Shown here: positions 15,701-21,585 of the stretch, one piece after another | Layout: the number at the start of each line of letters is the position of its first letter | How positions within the stretch are numbered: position 1 is the stretch's first letter | Virus record (IMG/VR): IMGVR_UViG_3300046791_000574 | Coordinates: 1 to 37,680 of that record | DNA: 37,680 nucleotides | Source of the DNA: a virus | Direction: 5' to 3' (one strand) | Made by a program: the position numbers and the translations under genes | Notes under the pieces: model-generated | What the model was told of the DNA's origin: nothing | The model's database searches: none | What the model saw: the letters and a program-made list of their open reading frames with translations, nothing else

Positions 15701-15969
15701 GGCAGGAGCCTCCTGAACGTCTCCTCCGCGAGTCGCAGCAGGATGTAGGCGTAGACCAGGAACCCCGCGGCGAGGATCCCCGGCAGCCACATCGGCGTGG
15801 ACGCCGGCTGTGGCAGCGGCCGCGGCACCTGGTGGTCTGGAATCACGACGGCCCGCTCGGACTCGCTACCCGGCGCCGCTCGGAAGGTCAGCACGCGCCC
15901 CGGGTCCAGGCTCGCTGGGTCGGTGCCAGTCACTGCGCCACCAAAGCGATGCCCCCAGATGTGCACCAT
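15697..15969 (-). CDS. Small C-terminal-anchor membrane protein
   Basis: 90 residues, starting at the ATG that overlaps the previous stop as TGATG. The first 60 residues are polar (VHIWGHRFGGAVTGTDP and a Pro-rich linker), then one membrane segment at about 61-80 (LPGILAAGFLVYAYILLRL) and a short basic tail. Its stop overlaps the next gene as ATGA. Function unknown. Confidence 0.5.
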   Translation of the reverse strand: MVHIWGHRFGGAVTGTDPASLDPGRVLTFRAAPGSESERAVVIPDHQVPRPLPQPASTPMWLPGILAAGFLVYAYILLRLAEETFRRLLP

Positions 15970-16349
15970 CAGCGCCCCCTCTCCTGTTCGGGTGCCTGCC
16001 CCGGCCACCAGCAGGCGCACCCGTCGCGCGTTCCCTGGCGGTGGATCAGCCGGACCTCGAGCAGTTCGTTCAGGCGACGCCCGATGCGCTGGCGCCAGGT
16101 CTCCGGGTCTCCGACCCCGTAGAACACGTAGGCGCGCAGCCCCAGCTCGCGGGTGGTCATCCCGGGGTGGCGGCGGACCCACGCCAGCGCGAGGCGGCGT
16201 GCGCGCGTCATCGCCCCGGACGCGATCGACGCGGCCGCCGCGGCGCGGCTGGTGCCGGGATCGTCAGCGGTGTGGAGCTGCGTCAGCGGACGGTCGAAGA
16301 GCGGCAGCGCCGAGGCCTGCTCGAGCGGGTCCGGGCGCTGGCGGCTCAT
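15969..16349 (-). CDS. Winged-helix protein, probable transcription regulator
   Basis: 126 residues from the ATG at 16349 (ATGA overlap). After a polar start with the phage-typical DDPGTSRAAAAAS segment, residues about 60-120 read as a winged helix: ARRLALAWVRRHPGMTTRELG, WRQRIGRRLNELLEVRLIHR and a GTRDGCACWWPG wing. Similar small wHTH proteins are common in phage early operons. It could control early transcription or act in replication; target unknown. Confidence 0.6.
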   Translation of the reverse strand: MSRQRPDPLEQASALPLFDRPLTQLHTADDPGTSRAAAAASIASGAMTRARRLALAWVRRHPGMTTRELGLRAYVFYGVGDPETWRQRIGRRLNELLEVRLIHRQGTRDGCACWWPGQAPEQERGR

Positions 16350-16798
16350 CGCTCTCCCCTCTTGCTCGCCGCGCGGCCCTGGTCGGTCTTCCTGAGTGCG
16401 GCGCGGTTCAGCCACTCGCGCCGGTCTTGGATTTCCTTCACGAGGCCGCGGAACCGTTCCGGGTGCTCGGCGATCAGGGCGGCGACGGCCAGCATTTCGT
16501 CCCGCAGGACGCCTCCCTGGACACGGCCGTATTTACCGATCTCCCAGGAGATTTCCCGATCGAGGGCCCTGAGCGGGCTTTGCTCCCACGTCGGCCACCG
16601 CCACGACGCGTTGGAGCACGTCATGCAGGTGAGGAGGGCGCAGCGCTGCTGGCCGAGCTCTTTCAGTCGGGTCAGGAACTCTTCGCGGCTGATGGACTTG
16701 ACCTTGCTCGCGTCGTAGCCGCACTCGGTGGTCGCCGGGTCGCTCGGGTCCCGCCACGGCAGACGCGGGCGGACGACGTGATCGACTGGCTCATTCAT
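16346..16798 (-). CDS. Unrecognised early protein with CxxC
   Basis: 150 residues from the ATG at 16798. Has one Cys near the N-terminus (TTECGYD), then CALLTCMTC around residue 52-60 followed by an aromatic run (ASWRWPTW), and helical charged segments to a basic tail. Such clustered Cys suggest a metal site. It is coupled by ATGA overlaps to the DUF5131 gene before it and the wHTH gene after it. No family recognised. Confidence 0.5.
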   Translation of the reverse strand: MNEPVDHVVRPRLPWRDPSDPATTECGYDASKVKSISREEFLTRLKELGQQRCALLTCMTCSNASWRWPTWEQSPLRALDREISWEIGKYGRVQGGVLRDEMLAVAALIAEHPERFRGLVKEIQDRREWLNRAALRKTDQGRAASKRGER

Positions 16799-17895
16799 GC
16801 CGGCACCTGGCGCACGCGCAGGTCCTGCGGCCACTCGGCCGGGTCGCCGCCCTTGCGATCGAAGAGGCTGAATCCGACCGCCGGCACAGAGCAGACTCTC
16901 GTCGGCGGGCGCTGCCTGGCGGGCTCGCCTATCAGGGGCGGTACGTAGCCGCGGCCGTCCTCGAGGAGCCAGTGGTTGACGGGGAACCCGGCGTCATCCC
17001 CGAGGATCCAGCGCCCGGCCTGCTTCACGAAGCAGGGCACCGCCGCAGCCCGGCACTGCCCGACGATGGAGCGAATCCAGCCGACGTCGCACGGGCGCGC
17101 GCCGGGTCCTGACTCGCCACCGGCGATCACCCAGTCGAGGGCGACCTTCTCCCCGTCGTAGACCCGCTCGCCGCCGATTCCGGAGAGGAAAGACGACGAG
17201 CACGGATCGCTCTCGTGGGTTGAATCGAAGATGATCGGCCCGAGTAGCGGCTCCGCACTGATGAACCGGTTCGCCGCCGGCGTCTGCAACAGGAGCGGGA
17301 TGCGCTCGTCGGCCGTCGCCTGGTCCTCGACGCTCACCCCGAGCCAGACGTTCGGCAACGGCCAGTCGGCCATGCTGAGCGCCGAGTCCCCGGGCATGCG
17401 TTCCCCGATGAACCAGGGCAGCTCCTCGGAGAGAAGCTTGCGCATCCGCTCGGGTCGCTTCGTCAGGATCAGGAAGGTGTGCTGGTCACCGGTCCAGCAC
17501 TCCTCGTCGTGCTCCCGGTGTCCTGGCCGGCAGCCTAGGGTCGCCGAGGCCATGACGTCGAAGATCTGCGCCAGCGCCTCGACCGGGAGCGCCTCGTGGA
17601 ACAGGTCCGACATGGAGTTCACGAAGATGCGGAGCGGCTTCCGGCGCCGCAGCGGCCAGTCGAGCGCCTCCGGAACCAGCGCCACCTTGCCGGTCCAGCG
17701 TGGGCCGTTCGGCGTGTTCTCGGCGAAGCCGTGGAATGGCGCGGGCCGGTTGAGTGCACCGAGCAAACGCATCCTGCTGAACCGGACTGCGTGCCGCTCC
17801 GCGTAGCAGTTCCGGCACCCCTCCGAGACCCGCGAGCAGCCGCGCACCGGGTTCCAGGTCGCGTCGCACCACTCGATCGCGGAGAGGCCGCTCAA
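16795..17895 (-). CDS. Phage Gp37/Gp68 family protein (DUF5131)
   Basis: 366 residues from the TTG at 17895, which overlaps the previous stop as TTGA and follows a GGGGG SD. The N-terminus IEWCDATWNPVRGC then SEGCRNCYAERHA is the hallmark of the Gp37/Gp68 family, with C20, C27 and C30 spaced like a three-Cys cluster, followed by RIFVNSMSDLFHE, ILTKRPERM, NVWLGVSVEDQATADERIP, FISAEPLLGP and WVIAGGESGPGARP. The Cys pattern and barrel-like repeats resemble radical-SAM-type enzymes, but cofactor and reaction are not established for the family as far as I know. Length is normal. Family assignment is firm, function open. Confidence 0.88.
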   Translation of the reverse strand: MSGLSAIEWCDATWNPVRGCSRVSEGCRNCYAERHAVRFSRMRLLGALNRPAPFHGFAENTPNGPRWTGKVALVPEALDWPLRRRKPLRIFVNSMSDLFHEALPVEALAQIFDVMASATLGCRPGHREHDEECWTGDQHTFLILTKRPERMRKLLSEELPWFIGERMPGDSALSMADWPLPNVWLGVSVEDQATADERIPLLLQTPAANRFISAEPLLGPIIFDSTHESDPCSSSFLSGIGGERVYDGEKVALDWVIAGGESGPGARPCDVGWIRSIVGQCRAAAVPCFVKQAGRWILGDDAGFPVNHWLLEDGRGYVPPLIGEPARQRPPTRVCSVPAVGFSLFDRKGGDPAEWPQDLRVRQVPA

Positions 17896-18395
17896 GCTGG
17901 CCCCCGTTCGATGAATAGGGACGGCCCTTGGCACAGGGTCGAGAGCGCGGTCGCTGCCTCCACGGCTTCGATCGGGGAGTGCCCGAGGTAGAGCGCCGCG
18001 AGCGCGAAGTCCTGGCCGGCTCCGATGGCGTCGTAGGCGGCGATCTCGTCTGCGAAGAGGCCCTCGCAATGGAACAGGCGACCGCGCCAGCCGAGGAGGG
18101 AGTGGTTCTCCACCTTGCCGCTCTCGGTGCTGGTCTTCTTCCAGGCACCGAACTCGCCGAGGTATTCCGTGATTGACCTCACGTCGGCGCCGTGCGGCTG
18201 GTGGTTCATCGAGAACAGCCGCATGAGCCCGCCCTCTTCGCAGGTTCCAACCGTGCCGATGACGAGCGGCCCCTCATCCCACAGCTTCGTGAACTTCCCG
18301 AGGCCGACGACCTGTGTTGGCCAGCGCACCTGAATGGAGTCAGCAGCGATGCCGAAGCCGCCGCCCGAATAGACCTTGCCGGCGACGACGCTCAC
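17892..18395 (-). CDS. Ntn-hydrolase, HslV/proteasome-like
   Basis: 167 residues from the GTG at 18395. Family members cut peptide bonds with an N-terminal nucleophile exposed after Met removal; here Ser2 directly follows the initiator, in place of the Thr of HslV. Further matches are the Asp in GIAADSI (HslV Asp17 equivalent), a Lys in KFTKLW (Lys33 equivalent), the strand LVIGTVGT, and the C-terminal AIGAGQDFALAALYLGHSPIEAVEAA helix pair typical of proteasome-like folds. No partner unfoldase is encoded. It could process phage or host proteins; substrate unknown. First gene after the attachment region in the early operon. Confidence 0.75.
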   Translation of the reverse strand: MSVVAGKVYSGGGFGIAADSIQVRWPTQVVGLGKFTKLWDEGPLVIGTVGTCEEGGLMRLFSMNHQPHGADVRSITEYLGEFGAWKKTSTESGKVENHSLLGWRGRLFHCEGLFADEIAAYDAIGAGQDFALAALYLGHSPIEAVEAATALSTLCQGPSLFIERGPA

Positions 18396-19222
18396 GGCCT
18401 TCCGCCTTCGGCCGATCCGGGCGCGCAGGTGTCCTCCGGAGTGCTAACGCTCCGCACCCGCGCGCCCGTCCGGAACCGGAGGGGCGGCCCGGTCTGGCCG
18501 TCGATCGTGCGGGCCCCCATCGCCGAGGGCCCTGCGAGTCGAGGGGCGGGGACGCGCATCGGGATCCGGCGCGCCTGTCGTGGCGTGTACGTCGTACCGG
18601 ACCCTGGGTGGGAGGTGTGCCGTCGGGTCCGGGCGGGGACTAGGTCAGCCGCCAGGCTGGCGACGAGCTGGGCCGCCAGCCCGACGGATGCTGATGCCGG
18701 AGTCGACCCCGGGCGGGCCGCGAAGCCGCCAAAGCGAAGAACGCCCGGGGTCGGGCGGACCGCACGGCGCGATCCGGCGCTACAGGGTTGAAGGCTGGGT
18801 CGACCGGCAGAAGGGGTACAGCTGACCGGGCCGCGCTGTGCGTCCGGGGCCTCCCCTATCTGGACTGTCGGCCCCCGGCCTGTGGGCTTACGGGCGTTAC
18901 GGGCCTCGCTAGCAGAGGCGCTGCCCCCGCGGTCCCTGCCGGTCGACTCAGCCTTCCTTCGGTCGGGTCGGCCTTCGGAGAGCGAATCCGAAGGTCGCAA
19001 GTTCGAATCTTGCTGGGCGCACCACCCGGAGCGGTTCACGATCCGCCGGCACATCTTGCAGCCTGGCGTGGTGGTCCGGAAGTCGGCGGGCCGGCCGCAG
19101 CCGGTGCAGCGGAAGGCCGAAGTCACGAAAGACCGCCCCGGACGTCGGTGAAGACGCGTGGCGGGCTCTTGGGGAGATCGCCCCGAGGCGGTCGTTCCTG
19201 ATTTCGATTCGGGAATCATCAT
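18392..19222 (-). CDS. Putative Zn-ribbon ORF that runs through the attachment core
   Basis: 276 codons if real. Support at the start: ATG at 19222, GGGGAG 10 bases upstream, a TTGACA promoter candidate at 19252-19281, and a C4 zinc ribbon (C39, C42, C55, C58 in RCTGCGRPADF and PGCKMCRR). Support at the end: the stop TGA overlaps the GTG of the Ntn-hydrolase gene, the junction style used throughout this operon. Against: codons 67-84 are antisense to the tRNA-like attP core, and residues beyond about 80 look like noncoding GC-rich DNA. Integration would cut the frame after codon 67. A shorter separate gene from the ATG at 18559 (55 codons) to the same stop is an alternative for the 3' part. 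Confidence 0.35.
   Translation of the reverse strand: MMIPESKSGTTASGRSPQEPATRLHRRPGRSFVTSAFRCTGCGRPADFRTTTPGCKMCRRIVNRSGWCAQQDSNLRPSDSLSEGRPDRRKAESTGRDRGGSASASEARNARKPTGRGPTVQIGEAPDAQRGPVSCTPSAGRPSLQPCSAGSRRAVRPTPGVLRFGGFAARPGSTPASASVGLAAQLVASLAADLVPARTRRHTSHPGSGTTYTPRQARRIPMRVPAPRLAGPSAMGARTIDGQTGPPLRFRTGARVRSVSTPEDTCAPGSAEGGRP
18705..18752. repeat. 11-bp perfect inverted repeat left of attP
   Basis: GACCCCGGGCG (18705-18715) and CGCCCGGGGTC (18742-18752) are perfect inverted arms around 26 bases. It lies in the repeat-rich stretch next to the attachment core. It could be a protein-binding site or RNA hairpin; no T-run follows on either strand, so terminator function is unlikely. Confidence 0.4.
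18793..18953. repeat. 18-bp inverted repeat (17/18) flanking 125 bp, beside attP
   Basis: GGCTGGGTCGACCGGCAG (18793-18810) and CTGCCGGTCGACTCAGCC (18936-18953) are inverted copies with one mismatch. The right arm ends 19 bases before the attP core. A 9-base tandem direct repeat (TTACGGGC at 18888-18895 and 18897-18904) lies between the arms. Integrase arm-type sites, excisionase sites or another accessory protein would explain such an arrangement. No target-site duplication flanks it. Confidence 0.5.
18972..19024 (+). other. attP: attP core: 3' half of a tRNA gene, probably tRNA-Arg(NCG)
   Basis: Read on the plus strand this is a tRNA 3' half. The anticodon stem is TCGGA/TCCGA (18975-18979 and 18987-18991) around loop GAGCGAA, then variable loop AGGTC, T-stem GCAAG/CTTGC with loop TTCGAAT (18997-19013), acceptor strand TGGGCGC, discriminator A and encoded CCA (19022-19024). 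No matching 5' acceptor strand (GCGCCCA) or D-arm is upstream, and U33 is absent, so it is not a whole tRNA. The 3' acceptor strand and ...CGAA loop fit tRNA-Arg(NCG). Phage attP cores commonly copy tRNA 3' ends so that the host tRNA is rebuilt on integration. The tyrosine integrase gene lies 1.1 kb away. Confidence 0.85.
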
Positions 19223-19243
19223 CGCCGTTCATCTCCCCAAGAG
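19166..19243. repeat. 13-bp perfect inverted repeat right of attP
   Basis: CTCTTGGGGAGAT (19166-19178) and ATCTCCCCAAGAG (19231-19243) are perfect inverted arms separated by 52 bases, which also contain GATTC-GG-GAATC. The right arm overlaps the predicted transcription start and SD of the ORF at 19222, so folded RNA would hide that SD. It could be an RNA switch, a repressor operator pair with looping, or integrase accessory sites. Confidence 0.5.
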
Positions 19244-19251
19244 ACGCCGCG

Positions 19252-19281
19252 AAGATGCGCCCGCTCCCCCTCCCCTGTCAA
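19252..19281 (-). promoter_or_regulatory. Candidate promoter reading toward attP and the early operon
   Basis: Reading leftwards: -35 TTGACA, a perfect consensus (19276-19281), 18-base spacer, -10 CATCTT (19252-19257), a poor match. Predicted start near 19245, followed by GGGGAG and the ATG at 19222. It lies 29 bases past the HicA-like stop codon. It could drive the early genes in the circular phage genome. The weak -10 suggests an activator or no activity. Confidence 0.35.
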
Positions 19282-19310
19282 GGGGGTCGAGCAATCTATT
19301 TCCGTGCGGT

Positions 19311-19553
19311 CTATTTTCCGAGCAGCTCGATGCAGCCACAGGCGCAGCCGCGATCGATGAGCAGATGCCGGACCAGATGGCGGACATGCCCCACCTGAAC
19401 TTCGCCCTTCTTGGGCCCCGGGAACGAGGGGAAGGTATTGCCGCGCCATCGGATCGAGCGGTAATGGTCCGTGACGCGAAGCTCCCAGCCAGGGGCGCAG
19501 CGGTTGAGCATCTCCTCGACGGCCCGCCACTTCACGAGGCCGCGGGAGCCCAC
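19311..19553 (-). CDS. HicA-like toxin candidate
   Basis: 80 residues from a GTG placed directly after the antitoxin-like stop (TGAGTG). The layout is helix (WRAVEEMLNRCAPG), strands (WELRVTDHYRSIRW, then NTFPSFP) and helix (QVGHVRHLVRHLLID), matching the small double-stranded-RNA-binding fold of HicA mRNA interferases. The His in VTDHYRS aligns with the catalytic His, which follows Ser/Thr/Gly in HicA. A C-terminal CACGC cluster is unusual. HicA toxins cleave mRNA and are neutralised by HicB. Usual order is hicA-hicB, but antitoxin-first operons exist. Assignment rests on fold pattern and neighbour, not on clear identity. Confidence 0.55.
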   Translation of the reverse strand: MGSRGLVKWRAVEEMLNRCAPGWELRVTDHYRSIRWRGNTFPSFPGPKKGEVQVGHVRHLVRHLLIDRGCACGCIELLGK

Positions 19554-20051
19554 TCACGCAGCCGTTGGGAGCGCGGCTTCCTCGTGCCGATCCGCGGAGA
19601 AACCGAGGGCCGCTTCCGGCACTTCTTCGATGCTGATGAACGTCGGGGTCTCGGCCGGCTGTCGCGTCATCTGCGAGAAGGGCGGCTCGGGCCGGAGGTT
19701 GCCCGAACGGATCGCTTCGCTGGCCGCGGCCCATTCCGAGGTCGTCTCCTCGCATGACTCACCGAAGAACTCGGCGGCGGCGATGCTGAAGGCGTTGAGG
19801 CTGGTGCACTCAGACGCCTGGTCGTCGAGCACGTTCTTGAACGTCTCCGAGAATCGCAGGAACGCCTCCTGCGGCGTCGTGCCCGATGCGGCGAGCCCAC
19901 CCGGCTCGGCGCCATAGAGCCACCATGCCCCATCGTCTTCGCGCACCATTAGGGCCTTCCCACAGGCGCGCACCTTCGCCAGGAACCCGGCGCCGGGCAC
20001 CAGGTTGGTGATGGTGAAGATGATTGGGTAGGCCACGGAGTAGGTCTTCAT
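19554..20051 (-). CDS. HicB-like antitoxin candidate
   Basis: 165 residues from the ATG at 20051 (GTGAGGAGG at good spacing); an upstream ATG at 20081 lacks an SD. After a beta-rich start, residues about 20-75 match the HicB partial RNase H-like fold: GFLAKVRACGKALMV, DGAWWLYGAEPGGLAASGTTPQEAFLRFSETF. The GLAASGTTPQEA turn is the most HicB-like part. The C-terminal half is acidic and helical with no clear HTH or ribbon-helix-helix. A promoter with a dyad lies upstream. The pair may stabilise the prophage or block superinfection; both are inference. Confidence 0.6.
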   Translation of the reverse strand: MKTYSVAYPIIFTITNLVPGAGFLAKVRACGKALMVREDDGAWWLYGAEPGGLAASGTTPQEAFLRFSETFKNVLDDQASECTSLNAFSIAAAEFFGESCEETTSEWAAASEAIRSGNLRPEPPFSQMTRQPAETPTFISIEEVPEAALGFSADRHEEAALPTAA

Positions 20052-20090
20052 CTCTGGCCTCCTCACTTGCTTGGCTTTCACGGAGGCGGG

Positions 20091-20126
20091 AATATACCCC
20101 CAAGACCCCGGCAGGACAAGGGGTCT
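20091..20126 (-). promoter_or_regulatory. Promoter with operator-like dyad for the HicB/HicA-like pair
   Basis: Reading leftwards: -35 TTGTCC (20114-20119), 17-base spacer, -10 TATATT (20091-20096). A 7-bp inverted repeat AGACCCC (20103-20109) and GGGGTCT (20120-20126) brackets the -35 box. Toxin-antitoxin operons are normally repressed by the antitoxin binding such palindromes, so autoregulation is plausible. The start codon is about 35-40 bases downstream of the predicted transcript start. Confidence 0.6.
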
Positions 20127-20172
20127 AGGGCCACTATGCCACTTTCCCGCAGCACCCTCGTCAGCATACCAG

Positions 20173-21015
20173 TCATCGGGCCGGCCAGGGCCTCGGCGGC
20201 CCGATGAACCGCACCGATGCCAGGATGTGCTCCGGCGACAGGTGCGAGTAGCGCTCCGTCGTCTTGATCGACCGGTGCCCCATCAGCTTCTGCAGCACCC
20301 GCAGGCTGCCCCCATTCATCACATACCAGCTCCCGAAGGTGTGCCGCAGGGTATGGAAGGTGACGTCTGAACCCAGCCCGGCTCGCGCCCTGGCGCTCTC
20401 GAAGGAGGACCGGATGTCGTGCATCGCCGCCCCCCTCCACAGGAAGACCGGATCCTCGAGGCCGCCGGCGGGGAGCGCGCGGAGGCAGGAGTGCAGCATC
20501 TCGCTGAGCGGCAGGTGTCGCCGGCGCATCTTCCCCTTCGTGTTCTTCCGCGCGAAGGTGACGATGCGCGCCAGGAGGTCGACGTGCTGCCACTGGAGCC
20601 CCAGCACCTCGCTGAGGCGACCGCCGGTGTGCAGCGCTGTCGTGATCACCGGCCGCGCGTGCGGCGGCGCCGCCAGCGTCAGGCGCCCCGCCTCGTCGGG
20701 CGTCAGATAGCGGTCGCGCCCGTCGCCCTCCCGGAAACGCTTCACCTGCAGAGCGGGGTTCGGCCCCGAGCGATAGCCCCGGGTGGTGCACCACTCGAGG
20801 AACACGCTCAGCGCCGAGGCCTGGCGGTTGAGGGTCGGGCGCGCGATGCCCTCAGCGAGGCGCGACCTGAAGAAGCGCTCGACATCGATGACAGTGATCT
20901 GGTCGAGGGGGAGGTCGCCGAAGTGCCGCTCGAGGATGCGCATCTGGGACGGCATGGTGCGCAGGTCCTCGGAGTAGAGCTGGTGGTGAAGCAGAAACTC
21001 GGCGACGACCCCCAT
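20173..21015 (-). CDS. int: Tyrosine recombinase (integrase)
   Basis: 280 residues from the ATG at 21015. An N-terminal SAM-like core-binding domain (1 to about 95) precedes the catalytic domain with all active-site residues visible: R133 (TGGRLSEVLGL), Lys candidate 157 or 160 in KNTKGK, H221 and R224 (HTLRHTFGSW), H247 (LMGHRSIKTTE) and nucleophile Y256 (RYSHLS). A TTG at 21099 would extend it by 28 residues, but that TTG is part of a good -35 box, so I prefer the inner start although its SD (GGGCGAG) is weak. It integrates the phage at the tRNA-derived site. No excisionase was recognised. Confidence 0.93.
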   Translation of the reverse strand: MGVVAEFLLHHQLYSEDLRTMPSQMRILERHFGDLPLDQITVIDVERFFRSRLAEGIARPTLNRQASALSVFLEWCTTRGYRSGPNPALQVKRFREGDGRDRYLTPDEAGRLTLAAPPHARPVITTALHTGGRLSEVLGLQWQHVDLLARIVTFARKNTKGKMRRRHLPLSEMLHSCLRALPAGGLEDPVFLWRGAAMHDIRSSFESARARAGLGSDVTFHTLRHTFGSWYVMNGGSLRVLQKLMGHRSIKTTERYSHLSPEHILASVRFIGPPRPWPAR

Positions 21016-21070
21016 GAAATGCTCGCCCGGCAAGGGTTTCCCCGGAATGGGCGGCTTCGCGGTTTTTGGG

Positions 21071-21099
21071 TATATACGGCTGAAAGCCGCGCCCCGCAA
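21071..21099 (-). promoter_or_regulatory. Integrase promoter with a dyad in the spacer
   Basis: Reading leftwards: -35 TTGCGG (21094-21099), 17-base spacer, -10 TATATA (21071-21076). The spacer contains CGGCT-GAA-AGCCG on the plus strand (21077-21089), a 5-bp dyad that fills most of the space between the hexamers. A repressor bound there would block RNA polymerase. It lies just after the terminator that ends the lysis operon, so integrase appears to be a separate transcription unit. Confidence 0.6.
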
Positions 21100-21134
21100 G
21101 GCTTTTCAGGGAATCTGCAAGCGGAAAAGCAAAG

Positions 21135-21169
21135 GGGCCCGGTCCGCGTTCGGCGGCGCGGCCGGGCCC
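21135..21169 (-). terminator. Intrinsic terminator at the end of the late operon
   Basis: A 13-bp GC stem: 21135-21148 (GGGCCCGG, bulged T, CCGCG) pairs with 21157-21169 (CGCGG, CCGGGCCC) around an 8-base loop. On the minus strand it is followed by CTTTGCTTTTCC. It lies 47 bases past the stop of the last lysis-block gene and before the integrase promoter, so it separates late from integrase transcription. Confidence 0.75.
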
Positions 21170-21216
21170 ACTTCAGTGCCCGGCGGAGGGGAGCCGGACG
21201 GGTGCACCTGGTTGAT

Positions 21217-21585
21217 TTACTGCGGTCGGCGTCCCCAGATGAACGCCGCGCCTGGCATGACCTGCCAGGTATACGCCGTCGAACAATCGGCGCCTTCGCA
21301 ACGATCGTCCGGGTCGAGCCCCACGAGGCCGCCGACGCCATAGCAGAAGCCCCACTTCTTCGCCTTCGCCCCCTGGCACTCGTCGAGCGCCGCCATCAGG
21401 TCGGAGACAACGTGCTGCTGCTGGCGCTCCTGCTCGAGCGAGCGGCAGATGTAATCATCGCGGCACCAGCTGGGGCGACCGGTGTCCGCCGGCGGACGCG
21501 GGTCTGGTCCAGCGGCCGCGCCAGCGAGCGCCGCCGCGGCGAGCGCGAGCGCCAGGAGCCCCACTCGAGCGGCCCGCGCGGTCAT
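21217..21585 (-). CDS. Secreted small protein, possible spanin subunit
   Basis: 122 residues from the ATG at 21585, overlapping the previous stop as ATGA. A Sec signal peptide (about 1-25, VGLLALALAAAALAGAAAG) is followed by a short region with two Cys (WCRDDYICRSLEQERQQQHVVSDL), a helix, a Cys-containing Gly-rich segment (WGFCYGVGGLVGLDP) and a C-terminal strand pattern (TAYTWQVMPGAAFIWG). There is no lipobox. The last-in-cassette position after holin and endolysin suggests a role in outer-membrane disruption, but it does not match Rz or Rz1 clearly. Confidence 0.55.
   Translation of the reverse strand: MTARAARVGLLALALAAAALAGAAAGPDPRPPADTGRPSWCRDDYICRSLEQERQQQHVVSDLMAALDECQGAKAKKWGFCYGVGGLVGLDPDDRCEGADCSTAYTWQVMPGAAFIWGRRPQ

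Noticed and set aside
18793-18953. MITE or small insertion element with terminal inverted repeats
   Set aside because: The 18-bp inverted arms lack a flanking target-site duplication and only one copy exists; proximity to attP explains them better.
18900-19024. A complete functional tRNA gene
   Set aside because: There is no 5' acceptor strand or D-arm, and the anticodon loop lacks U33. Only the 3' half is tRNA-like, as expected of an attP core.
18690-19024. tmRNA (ssrA) or its attP derivative
   Set aside because: No tag-peptide reading frame with stop, no GGATTCGAC-like D-arm analogue, and the T-arm and acceptor fit an ordinary tRNA better.
19266-19285. Terminator hairpin after the HicA-like gene (CCCCT...AGGGG)
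   Set aside because: The stem is only five pairs and no T-run follows on either strand.
19219-19755. Alternative 178-codon minus frame overlapping the HicA/HicB-like genes
   Set aside because: It is out of frame with both SD-supported genes and is rich in Arg/Pro/Gly as expected for a shadow.
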